A stretch of 64,000 nt of DNA, taken from NCBI GenBank assembly GCA_016125035.1, contig WGMN01000011.1:17721-81720 (forward strand). The letters are read 5' to 3'. Shown in pieces: positions 55,263 through 64,000 of this stretch. The DNA is from Pseudomonadota bacterium (GTDB taxonomy: Bacteria; Pseudomonadota; Alphaproteobacteria; UBA2136; UBA6156). How positions within the stretch are numbered: position 1 is the stretch's first letter; each line of letters starts with the position of its first letter. Position numbers and translations under genes: made by a program. The notes beneath the pieces were generated by a model. That model was not told where the DNA came from. It ran no database searches and saw only the letters and a list, made by a program, of their open reading frames with translations.

Positions 55263-55814
55263 GTGGCCAAAATCCCCCCCCATGCCACCCGCGTCTTCAA
55301 AGGCGTCATCTTTGATATCTACCAGTGGCAGCAACAAATGTTTAACGGCACCACCGCCACCTTCGAGATGGCCAAACGCCCCGCCACCACCATCGTCATC
55401 CCGGTAGAAGGCGGCAAGGTCTACTACTCGCGGCAAGAGCAACCCGGCAAAAAGCCCTTCATGGGCCTCTTCGGTGGCCGCGTGGAAGAAGGCGAAGACC
55501 CGCTGGAAGCCGCCAAGCGCGAACTGATGGAAGAAGCGGGCATGGAATCTACTGACTGGGCAGAGCTCTTCACCCACCACTACACCGGCAAAATCGATTG
55601 GCCGGTCTATTACTACATCGCCCGCAACGTGCGCCAAAGCGGCGCCCAACAACTCGATGGCGGCGAGAAAATCGCCGTGGAATCCTGCCCCGTGGATGAA
55701 TTCCTCTCCACTATCGCCACGCACCCGGATTTCATCGAGGCCGAGCTCAAAGCCAAACTCCTTTCCTCTTTCAACTCCGCCGCCGCGGCGCAAATCAAAG
55801 GCCAACTCGCATGA
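55263..55814 (+). CDS. NUDIX hydrolase within the gat operon
   Basis: The protein has 183 residues, starting GTG three bases after gatC. The Nudix box is complete (GX5EX7REUXEEXGU; GGRVEEGEDPL then AKRELMEEAGM, about 77-100). The layout resembles ADP-ribose pyrophosphatase-type Nudix enzymes, which have this kind of N-terminal strand pair. Substrate is unknown. It is coupled to gatA through ATGA. Its location inside gatCAB is not the usual arrangement. Confidence 0.88.
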   Translation: MAKIPPHATRVFKGVIFDIYQWQQQMFNGTTATFEMAKRPATTIVIPVEGGKVYYSRQEQPGKKPFMGLFGGRVEEGEDPLEAAKRELMEEAGMESTDWAELFTHHYTGKIDWPVYYYIARNVRQSGAQQLDGGEKIAVESCPVDEFLSTIATHPDFIEAELKAKLLSSFNSAAAAQIKGQLA

Positions 55815-57280
55815 GCAACCTTCTCACCCTCACCGCCACCCAAGCCCTCGCCGCCATGGCCAAGGGCGAGGTCTCCAGCGTCGAGCTCACCCAGGCCGCG
55901 CTCGCCCGCATGGAAGCCCGCAAGCACTTGGGCGCCAGCCTGCTTATCACGAGCCAGCATGCCCTCCAGCAAGCCGAAGCCGCCGATAAAGCCCGCAAAG
56001 CCGGGGCAGGGGGCCCACTCCTCGGTCTGCCCATCGGCATTAAAGACCTCTATTGCACCAACGGCATCCGCACCACCGCCGCCTCGCGCATCCTGGAAAA
56101 CTTCACCCCGGCGTACGAGAGCACGGTCACCCAAAAGCTGTGGGACGCCGGCGCCATCAACCTTGCCAAACTCAACATGGATGAATTCGCCATGGGCGGC
56201 AGTAATGAGAACTCCGCCTTCGGCCCGGTCAAAAACCCGTGGGATGAGTTGCGCATTTCCGGCGGTTCTTCGGGCGGTTCCGCCGCCGCGGTTGCCGACT
56301 ACCAATGCTTCGCCGCCACGGGGTCCGATACCGGGGGCTCCATCCGCCAACCCGCCGCCATGTGCGGCGTGGTCGGCATCAAGCCAACTTATGGCCGCTG
56401 CTCGCGCTGGGGCATGGTGGCGTTCGCTTCGTCGCTGGATCAAGCAGGCATCTTCGCCCGCTCGGTGGAAGACACCGCGCTGCTGCTGCAAACCATCGCC
56501 GGGCATGATGAAAAAGACTCCACCTCCGCGCCGCTGGAAGTCCCCAACTGGGTCGAAGAGCTTCAAAAGCCGCTCACCCTCAAGGGCCTCAAAATCGGCC
56601 TGCCGAAAGAATATTTCGTCGAAGGGCTCGACGCCCGCGTCAAGCAAGCGGTGATGAACGCGGTGAAAAAGTTTGAAGCCCAGGGCGCCGAGATCATCGA
56701 GGTCAGCCTCCCCACCACCGAATACGCCGTGGCCGCCTACTACATCGTCGCGCCGGCAGAGGCCGCCTCCAACCTCGCGCGCTACGACGGCATGCGCTAC
56801 GGCCTGCGCGTGGAAGGCAACGGCCTGGTGGATACCTACACCAAAACCCGCACGGCGGGCTTCGGGGCCGAGGTCAAGCGCCGCATCATGGTCGGCAACT
56901 ACGTGCTCTCGTCCGGATACTACGACGCCTACTACACCAAGGCCATGCAGGCGCGCACCCTCATCGCGAATGACTTCGCCGCGGCCTTCAAAAAGGTGGA
57001 TGTCATCATGGCGCCCACCGCCCCCACCCCGGCCTTCAAAATCGGCGAGAAATCGGCCGACCCGGTGGCCATGTACCTGGGCGACGCCTTCACCATTCCC
57101 GCCAGCCTGGCGGGCCTGCCCGGCATCTCCGTCCCGGCGGCCACGGTAGAGGAGGGGGGCAGCACGCTCCCCGTCGGCCTGCAGATCATCGGCAACCACT
57201 GGCAGGAAGGCAAAATCCTCCAGGTCGCCCACGCCTGGCAAACCATGTCCGGCTTCACGCCGCTGGCAATCAAGGAGTAA
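55811..57280 (+). CDS. gatA: Asp/Glu-tRNA amidotransferase subunit A
   Basis: This 489-residue amidase-signature enzyme releases ammonia from glutamine. Its catalytic Ser-cisSer-Lys triad is in LPIGIKDL (Lys) and the ISGGSSGGSAAAVA segment, with the second Ser in TGSDTGGSIRQPA. The C-terminal part has PTAPTPAFKIGE and GLQIIG. The start overlaps the nudix stop. gatB follows five bases after it. Confidence 0.96.
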   Translation: MSNLLTLTATQALAAMAKGEVSSVELTQAALARMEARKHLGASLLITSQHALQQAEAADKARKAGAGGPLLGLPIGIKDLYCTNGIRTTAASRILENFTPAYESTVTQKLWDAGAINLAKLNMDEFAMGGSNENSAFGPVKNPWDELRISGGSSGGSAAAVADYQCFAATGSDTGGSIRQPAAMCGVVGIKPTYGRCSRWGMVAFASSLDQAGIFARSVEDTALLLQTIAGHDEKDSTSAPLEVPNWVEELQKPLTLKGLKIGLPKEYFVEGLDARVKQAVMNAVKKFEAQGAEIIEVSLPTTEYAVAAYYIVAPAEAASNLARYDGMRYGLRVEGNGLVDTYTKTRTAGFGAEVKRRIMVGNYVLSSGYYDAYYTKAMQARTLIANDFAAAFKKVDVIMAPTAPTPAFKIGEKSADPVAMYLGDAFTIPASLAGLPGISVPAATVEEGGSTLPVGLQIIGNHWQEGKILQVAHAWQTMSGFTPLAIKE

Positions 57281-57284
57281 CGCC

Positions 57285-58727
<1,443 letters not shown>

Positions 58728-58775
58728 ACGCAAAGGGGCGCACCGCGCCCCCTTCGTCTCCGCCGCCCGGTCTCC

Positions 58776-59195
58776 TCAAGCCGCCAAGTCGGCTCTGGCC
58801 TCTTTCACATGGAAGAAGCCCTTCCACAACGGCTCACCGGCGACCTGGCGTAAAAACACCGTGAACACCGGCTCATAGCCAAGCTGGAAGCACATCTCAG
58901 CCACCTCGGCCAACGGCTTGTCGGGGCTCACCGTAAAGCCCGCCACCTGGCGTCCGCCAGTAAAGGCGCCACTTATTGCCCAGCCCGTTTCTTCGGGCTG
59001 AATGGTCAGCGAGGGCAAGCCCTGCTGGTCACGGGTGATAGTCACTGAACCCGCCGGCCCCCACACCACGTGGATGTGCATGTTGCCCCAGAAGGTCAGC
59101 CGGTGGTAGTCGCGGCGGTTCTCCGGAACCCGCTTCGCCGGCAAGGTCATCCTCGCCAACGCATAAATGCCCTTCATCAGATCTTTCACCTGCAT
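58776..59195 (-). CDS. Conserved-looking protein of unknown function
   Basis: The protein has 139 residues from the ATG at 59195, preceded by GGGAGA. It is a mixed alpha/beta soluble protein with aromatic-rich strands (LTFWGNMHIHVVWG) and a final helix. No signal peptide or known catalytic motif. It is convergent with gatB. The 177 bp from here to secE contain TTGACA at 59296-59301, a possible secE promoter element without a good -10. Confidence 0.65.
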   Translation of the reverse strand: MQVKDLMKGIYALARMTLPAKRVPENRRDYHRLTFWGNMHIHVVWGPAGSVTITRDQQGLPSLTIQPEETGWAISGAFTGGRQVAGFTVSPDKPLAEVAEMCFQLGYEPVFTVFLRQVAGEPLWKGFFHVKEARADLAA

Positions 59196-59372
59196 CGCAA
59201 TTCTCCCTGCGAGGTTCAGTTGCCGTATGTATACGCCATCTTCCCGCCCCCCGCCAACCCCCTTGCCATAAACGCCCATCCGCGCTAAACCAGCGTTGAC
59301 ATCCGCCCCCCGGATGCTTTGTTGTATCTTTTTCCGGGTGGAGGTAACATAAAATGTAAGGGAATCAACAAC

Positions 59373-59573
59373 ATGGCAAGCGTCTCTTCCGCCCTCCGCT
59401 TCATCCGCGACGTCCGCGCGGAGGCCAACCGCGTCACCTGGCCCTCCTGGGCAGAAACCCGCAAGCTCACCGTCATGGTGTTCATTCTCGCCGCGCTGGT
59501 GGCGCTGTTTCTCACCGGGGTCGATCTGCTCATCGGCGCCGGCCTGTCCACGCTCTACGGCATCAAATTCTAA
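59373..59573 (+). CDS. secE: Preprotein translocase subunit SecE
   Basis: The 66-residue protein has the minimal SecE form. An amphipathic helix with the conserved RFIRDVRAEANRVTWPSWAETRK is followed by one membrane helix (about 32-56). It clamps SecY in the inner membrane. AAGGGA precedes the ATG by a normal distance. The secE-nusG pair is universally conserved. Confidence 0.95.
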   Translation: MASVSSALRFIRDVRAEANRVTWPSWAETRKLTVMVFILAALVALFLTGVDLLIGAGLSTLYGIKF

Positions 59574-59602
59574 ATCTAACACGTTGAAAGGGAAGTAAAA
59601 TC

Positions 59603-60400
59603 ATGGCCGCAAAATCCAAAGCCGAAAAGTCCGCCGCCAAGCGCGCCCACCGGGCAGATGCGCACGAAGCGCCCAAATCCACCACCGCCCCCAGGTCCGG
59701 CAAACACGCCGAGAAGGCCGCCCCCACCAAGGCCGTCAAGGATAAAGCCGTGCGCGCCCAGCTGGGCAAAAAGGCCAAATCCCCGGCTAAAAAGAAGCCC
59801 AAGGTTTCCGCCAAATCCATCCGCGAACAGGAATCGCGCCTGATGTGGGCGCCGCAGCCGGTGGAAGGCGCGCGCTGGTACGTGGTGCAATCCGCCTCCA
59901 ACTATGAAAAGCGCGTGCAAACCCTCATCCGCGAGCAGATCCTGCTGCAAGGCCTGCAACGCTTCGTGGAAGACGTGCTCATCCCCACCGAGCCCATCGT
60001 GGAGATCAAAAAGGGCGTCACGGTCAATACCGACCGCACGTTCTTCCCCGGCTACGTGCTCATCAAGTGCAACCTCACCGATGACGTCTGGCACATCATC
60101 CGCTACACCCCGCACGTCACCGGGTTTTTGGGTGCGGAGCGCGGCAAAAAGCCCTTCCCGATCACCGAGGCCGAAGCCCAGCGCATCCTCAACGCCATGG
60201 CCCACGGCGCTGAAAAACCCAAATCACTGCTGCACTTCGAGGTCGGCGAGGTGGTGCGGGTCAAAGACGGCCCCTTCGCCAACTTCCAGGGCAACGTGGA
60301 GGAAGTGGACGAAGAGAAGGAACGCCTGTCCGTCAGCGTCTCCATCTTCGGCCGCGCCACCCCCATCGAGCTCGACTACTCCCAGGTGGAAAAGGGCTAA
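59603..60400 (+). CDS. nusG: Transcription factor NusG with long Lys/Ala-rich N-terminal extension
   Basis: NusG is normally about 180 residues; this one has 265. Residues 1-88 are an added basic low-complexity region (Lys, Ala, Ser, Pro; PAKKKPKVSAK and AAKRAHR-type), similar in character to the histone-like tail on ParA in this window. The NGN domain starts at RWYVVQSASNYEKRV (about 91) and includes FFPGYVLIKC. The KOW domain is visible as VGEVVRVKDGPFANFQGNVEEVD. Both functional domains look intact. The extension may bind nucleic acid or ribosomes. An internal ATG at 59843 (residue 81) would yield the normal size but lacks a clear ribosome site. Confidence 0.95.
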   Translation: MAAKSKAEKSAAKRAHRADAHEAPKSTTAPRSGKHAEKAAPTKAVKDKAVRAQLGKKAKSPAKKKPKVSAKSIREQESRLMWAPQPVEGARWYVVQSASNYEKRVQTLIREQILLQGLQRFVEDVLIPTEPIVEIKKGVTVNTDRTFFPGYVLIKCNLTDDVWHIIRYTPHVTGFLGAERGKKPFPITEAEAQRILNAMAHGAEKPKSLLHFEVGEVVRVKDGPFANFQGNVEEVDEEKERLSVSVSIFGRATPIELDYSQVEKG

Positions 60401-60416
60401 CCCACCGCCCAAGCCA

Positions 60417-60446
60417 AACGCCCCGGCAAAGCCGGGGCGTTGTTGT
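60417..60446 (+). terminator. Terminator after nusG
   Basis: AACGCCCCGGC / GCCGGGGCGTT hairpin with an AAA loop, followed by GTTGTTG (T-rich but interrupted). Confidence 0.8.
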
Positions 60447-60467
60447 TGCAGCATGGCCGCCGCAGGT

Positions 60468-60557
60468 TTACTTCCTGCGCCGCTGCTGGGGGTGTGGCGT
60501 TGCAAAAACCCCCAACACCAAAAACACGCCAACCCATAACCCGATGGGGACCCACAT
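60468..60557 (-). CDS. 29-residue putative membrane miniprotein
   Basis: GGGAGGAAA about seven bases before the ATG at 60557 begins a frame of 29 codons: one membrane helix (IGLWVGVFLVLGVFA) then a polar end with QQRRRK. The form (one helix followed by a basic tail) matches the neighbouring poly-G ORF. It is too short for statistical support. Confidence 0.4.
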   Translation of the reverse strand: MWVPIGLWVGVFLVLGVFATPHPQQRRRK

Positions 60558-60578
60558 CTTTCTGTTTCCTCCCGGTTC

Positions 60579-60725
60579 TTATTGCGTGTGGCGCTGGCCG
60601 TTAATTACAGTCACGGCTCGGCAGGTTCTGCCGCAGGCGCCTGTCATGTATGGCCACAAAAGCCGCCATGCCCAACAGGCAAAAAACCAGCCCCCCCCCC
60701 CGCCTATAAGCACAAGCTTCAGCAT
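60579..60725 (-). CDS. Small membrane ORF with an 11-G tract, possibly phase-variable
   Basis: AAAGGA before the ATG at 60725 starts MLKLVLIG and runs directly into a tract of 11 G (60691-60701 on the plus strand). In the frame as sequenced, the product is 48 residues with an odd Trp/Cys/Arg-rich end. With 9 or 12 G the product would instead read LVFCLLGMAAFVAIHDRRL and stop at 60601, a normal one-helix membrane protein with a basic tail. Ten G gives an early stop. Either slippage-mediated switching or a sequencing error in the homopolymer would explain this. Confidence 0.45.
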   Translation of the reverse strand: MLKLVLIGGGGGWFFACWAWRLLWPYMTGACGRTCRAVTVINGQRHTQ

Positions 60726-60857
60726 GTCGATCTTTCCTTTCTCGCGGCGTGGAAATTCCAAACCATGCGCCCACAGGCGCCCAGCGGAATAAGGCAGACA
60801 AGCGCCGCTGCTCCAATAACGTAAAGCCCGTAGGGCATCCCATCCTCCCAAGGTGAT

Positions 60858-60872
60858 TCTCCCGTAGGGAGA
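60858..60872. repeat. Short hairpin, third copy
   Basis: TCTCCC-GTA-GGGAGA, identical to the hairpin after tRNA-Asp (33642-33656). Here it is intergenic and followed by an A-rich run, which on the minus strand places a T-run before the hairpin. No tRNA adjoins it. Confidence 0.5.
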
Positions 60873-60956
60873 GAAAAAACGGCAAGCGAACCAGTCCTTT
60901 AACCAAGGGCTGTTAAAACGCCAACCTACGCTTGCCCGTCCCCACCGTCAACACGG

Positions 60957-60984
60957 CAAAACGCCCCGGGGTTACCGGGGCGTT
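60957..60984 (-). terminator. Terminator of the acidic protein gene
   Basis: AACGCCCCGG / CCGGGGCGTT hairpin; read on the minus strand it is followed by TTTTGCC. It lies 33 bp after the stop of the 61-kb gene. Confidence 0.75.
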
Positions 60985-61016
60985 AAGCCGTGGGGCAGGG
61001 GCCAACCGTTGTCCGG

Positions 61017-61712
61017 TTAGTTGCCCCCCGCGTCCTTTATCGAGGCGGCATGGTCCTGCTGCGACGCTTCTTCGTCGTCATCGCCGCTCACCGCTTTCGG
61101 CGGATGCGCCTCGAAGAACGCCTGCAGCTTGTCGCCGTCCACGTCCTCCATCACATTCACGAAGGTGTCTTCATCCACCGGCGTCAACACCAGCTTGTTG
61201 TCATCTTCGTCAACCTCGCAAACTTCGCGGTCGCGGGTGATGACGTAGCGGGCGTCGAGGATATTGTCTCCTTCCTTGCCATTCGCCACGGAAGTAGGCG
61301 GTTGGCCGTTCACCTCGTCGAACGTCCACGAGATCGGCAGAACCAGCTCGTCGCAGGAGTCAGAAACATCGCCGCCGAGAACAGCCATCGTCCCCAGCTC
61401 AATGTCCTTCAGCAAAGCCTCTTCCAGCGTCAGAATGAACGTCTTGCCGAGCGTGTCGTCGTCGAACAGCACACGCAGCGTCCCGTCGTCGAACTGGATA
61501 TACTGGAAGATGATTGAGTCGGCCATTCCCGGGAAGAGTTCCTCCCCGTCCTCCTGCAGCAGAAAGTAGCCTTCATCCAGGTAGCCCTGCATTTCGGTCT
61601 GCGTCAGCGTGGTGGTGTGGATGGTGTTCTTAAAGCCGATGTTCGGCCCCAACCGGATGGTCTTCTTCTCGGTATCGATGAAGTCGTCCCGCGTCGTCGT
61701 GGCATTGCTCAT
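61017..61712 (-). CDS. Very acidic protein of unknown function
   Basis: The protein has 231 residues from the ATG at 61712. It is rich in Asp and Glu (for example DDDTLG, CEVDEDDNK, SGDDDEEAS) and has no membrane segment or signal. Three Cys are present (two in SCDE and REVCEVDE contexts). A region at 60-130 looks like ordered beta structure. Acidic low-complexity ends may bind calcium or mimic nucleic acid; neither is shown. The frame upstream of 61712 is not supported by a ribosome site. Confidence 0.65.
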   Translation of the reverse strand: MSNATTTRDDFIDTEKKTIRLGPNIGFKNTIHTTTLTQTEMQGYLDEGYFLLQEDGEELFPGMADSIIFQYIQFDDGTLRVLFDDDTLGKTFILTLEEALLKDIELGTMAVLGGDVSDSCDELVLPISWTFDEVNGQPPTSVANGKEGDNILDARYVITRDREVCEVDEDDNKLVLTPVDEDTFVNVMEDVDGDKLQAFFEAHPPKAVSGDDDEEASQQDHAASIKDAGGN

Positions 61713-61822
61713 CGTCGTCTCCCTCAATATTCGGGGGGTGAAAAACAAGGCATGGAAGATGGAGCCCGCGCAATCCCGCTCCACGGCCGCCATCTAACCC
61801 GGGCGGCTTTCATCCGTCAACG

Positions 61823-62521
61823 TCAAACCCCCAGCCACCCCGCCAGCCCCGGCAGCGTCAGCACCATGCACAACCCCATAACCGCAAGGGCAAAGCCAAA
61901 CCACAGTGCAATCCACACCCCTTCCGGCAAAAACAGCCGGTCGGCCAGCATCGCGCCGTCGCCCACATGCGCCCCGTCGATCAGAAACAGCGGCGACCTC
62001 ACCGCATTCAGCATCACGTAAAGCCCGATGAACTGCAGCACCACCGGCAAATAACGCGTGTCCTCCATGCCGATCGCCAGGGCGTAAATCCCGCCGATAA
62101 TCGCCAGGATCAGCCATGTGCGCAAGTCGCGCGCCAGCACCACAAAAGCAAATATCATCACCCCCAGCTCAAACTTCACATAGCCGGTGGCGCCACTTTC
62201 CCCCAAAAACCAGCCGCTCATGTAAATCACCCCGCCCCACACCGCGGCGCCCAAATAGCCGGCCAGCAAAATCGGCACGCTCCACCCGCCGCGGGTGTAG
62301 CAGGTGCCGCTGCCGTCAAAGCGCAGCACCAGGTGGTCCACCCGCCCGCCGGTCAGCCAGCACATCATGCCGTGGGAAAATTCATGGTAGAAGGTTTCTG
62401 CCCACTTCAGCGGCCAGCCCAACCTGCTCTTGCTCAAGCTCAGCGCCGCCACCAACATGCCGGCAAACATAACATAATCCACGCTGTGGTCCGGCAGCTG
62501 AATTCCACCAATTATATCCAT
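61823..62521 (-). CDS. M50B-family integral membrane metalloprotease
   Basis: This 232-residue protein has about six membrane helices. The zinc motif HEFSH (His46, Glu47, His50) lies in a hydrophobic segment. The second ligand region is DGAHVGDGAML (about 184-194), the pattern of Peptidase_M50B site-2-protease relatives. It would cut within or beside the membrane. Substrate is unknown. It is divergent from ispH with 79 bp between. Confidence 0.8.
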   Translation of the reverse strand: MDIIGGIQLPDHSVDYVMFAGMLVAALSLSKSRLGWPLKWAETFYHEFSHGMMCWLTGGRVDHLVLRFDGSGTCYTRGGWSVPILLAGYLGAAVWGGVIYMSGWFLGESGATGYVKFELGVMIFAFVVLARDLRTWLILAIIGGIYALAIGMEDTRYLPVVLQFIGLYVMLNAVRSPLFLIDGAHVGDGAMLADRLFLPEGVWIALWFGFALAVMGLCMVLTLPGLAGWLGV

Positions 62522-62600
62522 GCCCCACTATGCCGCCATGCCCGGCGCCTTGCCATCCTGCCCTTGGCAAACACGGCAAGACCCGCTACAAAAAAGGCAC

Positions 62601-63554
62601 ATGAAGCCCCCTCTCCACGTCCTCCTCTGCTCTCCCCGCGGCTTCTGCGCCGGGGTAGAGCGCGCCATCGCCATGGTGGAGGCCGCGCTGGCCAAACACG
62701 GCGCGCCGGTCTACGTACGGCACGAGATCGTCCACAACCGCACGGTGGTCGGGCGGCTGGAAGCCAAAGGCACCATCTTCGTGGAAGAGCTGGACGAAAT
62801 TCCCGCAAACACCCCCCACCCGGTCATCTTCTCCGCCCACGGCGTGTCGCGCGCGGTGGTGGAAGACGCCCGGTCCCGCGGTTTCGCGGTCATCGACGCC
62901 ACCTGCCCGCTGGTCAGCAAAGTGCACCATGAGGCCGCACTCCACGCCGCCAACGGCCACCACATCCTGGTCATCGGCCACGCCGGCCACCCGGAGATCC
63001 TCGGCACCATGGGCCACATTCCCACCGGCCAGTGCACGCTCATCCAAACACTGGAAGACGCCCGCAGCGTCACCCCACCCAACCAGCCCCTGGCGCTGGT
63101 CACCCAAACCACGCTGAGCGTGGATGAAACCAGCGGTATCATCGCCGAACTCACCCGCCGCTTCCCGCACCTCAAGCAACCGAAGAAGGAAGATATCTGC
63201 TACGCCACCACCAACCGCCAAACCGCCATCAAGTCGGTGGCCCCGCGGGCGGATATGGTCCTCGTCGTCGGCGCGCCCAACAGCAGCAATTCCCGGCAAC
63301 TGGTGGCCACCGCGCTGGCCCACGGCGCGTCCGCCGCGCACCTCATCGGGCGGGCGGAAGATCTCTCCGCGCTCGATTTCACCAACGTCCAAACCCTCGG
63401 CCTCTCGGCCGGGGCCTCCGCCCCTGAAGACCTGGTCCAGGGCGTCATCACCCACCTGCAAGCCACCCGCACCACCACGGTGGAAGAGGTCATCACCGCG
63501 GTGGAAGACATCACCTTCAAAATCCCGCAATCGCTGTCCCAGCCCACAGCCTAA
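62601..63554 (+). CDS. ispH: 4-hydroxy-3-methylbut-2-enyl diphosphate reductase IspH
   Basis: This 317-residue iron-sulfur enzyme carries out the last MEP-pathway step, yielding IPP and DMAPP. The three cluster Cys are in GFCAGVERA (Cys16), DATCPLVSKVH and EDICYATTNRQ. Family motifs VRHEIVHN, HGVS and NSSNS are intact. The start at 62601 has AAAAAGG upstream; the open frame before it is leader. A hairpin terminator follows. Confidence 0.96.
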   Translation: MKPPLHVLLCSPRGFCAGVERAIAMVEAALAKHGAPVYVRHEIVHNRTVVGRLEAKGTIFVEELDEIPANTPHPVIFSAHGVSRAVVEDARSRGFAVIDATCPLVSKVHHEAALHAANGHHILVIGHAGHPEILGTMGHIPTGQCTLIQTLEDARSVTPPNQPLALVTQTTLSVDETSGIIAELTRRFPHLKQPKKEDICYATTNRQTAIKSVAPRADMVLVVGAPNSSNSRQLVATALAHGASAAHLIGRAEDLSALDFTNVQTLGLSAGASAPEDLVQGVITHLQATRTTTVEEVITAVEDITFKIPQSLSQPTA

Positions 63555-63572
63555 CCCCTCCACCGACAAACC

Positions 63573-63603
63573 AAAACGCCGCCCCAACATGGGGCGGCGT
63601 CTT
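63573..63603 (+). terminator. Terminator of ispH
   Basis: ACGCCGCCCC / GGGGCGGCGT hairpin with an AACAT loop, then CTTG. Confidence 0.8.
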
Positions 63604-63624
63604 GTCGTTAATGGGGGTCACCCC

Positions 63625-63849
63625 TCAGCCGGTCACATGGCGCACGCTGTCGTGCGTCACAATCACGCGGCCCAGGCCGCCGTTGTTGCCGACCACAATA
63701 TATTCAGCCTGCGTGCGGCCTTCCACGAAGGATTTCTGCGTATCCAGCCGCAGGTGGTACTGGTCGGCCGCCATGAAGTGCAGGGTTTCTTCGTTCTTGC
63801 CGGTCAGCAAGAACATCGCAGAATCTCCCAGGTAACGCCGCAGCGCCAT
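63625..63849 (-). CDS. Small protein of unknown function
   Basis: The protein has 74 residues from the ATG at 63849 (four residues more from 63861). It is soluble, with a likely beta-rich middle and a GGLGRVIVTHDS end. It is convergent with ispH. The region directly upstream is the AT-rich flank of the insertion sequence, so its promoter may have been altered. No family recognised. Confidence 0.5.
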   Translation of the reverse strand: MALRRYLGDSAMFLLTGKNEETLHFMAADQYHLRLDTQKSFVEGRTQAEYIVVGNNGGLGRVIVTHDSVRHVTG

Positions 63850-63874
63850 CAGGCACAGCAAGCCTATCCTACTA

Positions 63875-63902
63875 TTGACATAAAAATATTTTCATTTAAT
63901 AT
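63875..63902 (+). promoter_or_regulatory. Promoter at the edge of the insertion sequence
   Basis: TTGACA (63875-63880), a 16-bp spacer and TAATAT (63897-63902), in sharply AT-rich DNA 27 bp before the transposase-like start. Confidence 0.55.
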
Positions 63903-63928
63903 TTTTATATAAAAAGAAAGATACTTAT

Positions 63929-64000
63929 ATGGCTTTTCGGGTTTTGGACGATGTAGAATGGCATTTTATAAAAAATATTTTACCGGAGAGGCTTTTCAAG
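63929..64000 (+). mobile_element. Start of an IS5-type transposase, cut by window edge
   Basis: Twenty-four codons are visible. FRVLDDVEWHFIKNILPERL resembles the N-terminal helix-turn-helix start of IS5-family transposases (pattern LTDxEWxxIxPLLP). The DNA from about 63870 is far richer in A/T than the rest of the window, which fits recently acquired DNA. Only one end is visible, so inverted repeats and target duplication cannot be checked. A non-transposase AT-rich gene is the alternative. Confidence 0.5.

Overview
The window is GC-rich, densely coded Gram-negative chromosome. Gene content (Zur/Fur, OhrR, trigger factor-ClpP-ClpX-Lon-HU, GatCAB, SecE-NusG, BamD, IspH, CdsA, LigA, DprA) and gene order suggest an alphaproteobacterium, probably of an uncultured or deep-branching group. 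This is inferred from protein character and gene order, not from a marker tree. Base composition is uniform except for an AT-rich stretch before the pilus operon (3.4-3.7 kb), a patch inside gatB (58.2-58.5 kb) and the right edge, where an insertion sequence begins.

Layout. 0-2.8 kb: a zinc-homeostasis locus with a Zur repressor, a small His-rich exported protein, a divergent nicotianamine-synthase-like (opine metallophore) gene and a Cys-rich protein of unknown function. Two 15-bp palindromes of the same form sit in the two promoter regions. 2.9-8.4 kb: ohrR and a four-gene chaperone-usher pilus operon of the spore-coat-U type. 8.5-16.8 kb: tRNA, dprA, a ParA ATPase with a histone H1-like tail, a GGDEF protein, ccsA-bamD and ligA. 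16.9-18.9 kb: cdsA, a structured dispersed repeat, an ITPase-like gene and two tRNAs. 19-29.9 kb: the proteolysis block tig, clpP, clpX, lon, hupB. It is interrupted by a methyltransferase, a standalone ClpX-type zinc-finger protein, a GT-C membrane glycosyltransferase and two small membrane proteins; lon carries a CIRCE operator. 30-34.7 kb: metabolic genes and tRNAs. 34.9-43.2 kb: a compact operon for an unusual type IV pilus/type II secretion-like machine (ATPase, platform protein, three assembly-type proteins, two non-canonical pseudopilin-like proteins, a divergent prepilin peptidase) followed by a J-domain gene. 43.2-47 kb: prfA-PQ-loop protein-prmC-two lipoproteins. 47-54.9 kb: membrane and sugar-transfer genes, rpsU, grxC, asnB, a VirB11-like ATPase and ruvX. 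55-58.7 kb: gatC-nudix-gatA-gatB. 59.3-63.6 kb: secE-nusG, small membrane ORFs, an M50B protease and ispH. The window ends in the start of a probable IS5-type transposase.

The most unusual material is the Zur/nicotianamine-synthase locus, the orphan ClpX zinc finger between clpP and clpX, the non-canonical pilus/secretion operon, histone-like extensions on ParA and NusG, CIRCE control of lon, three sites with tandem 7-bp repeats that run into coding sequence, a two-copy hairpin repeat of about 120 bp, and a tract of 11 G in a small membrane ORF.
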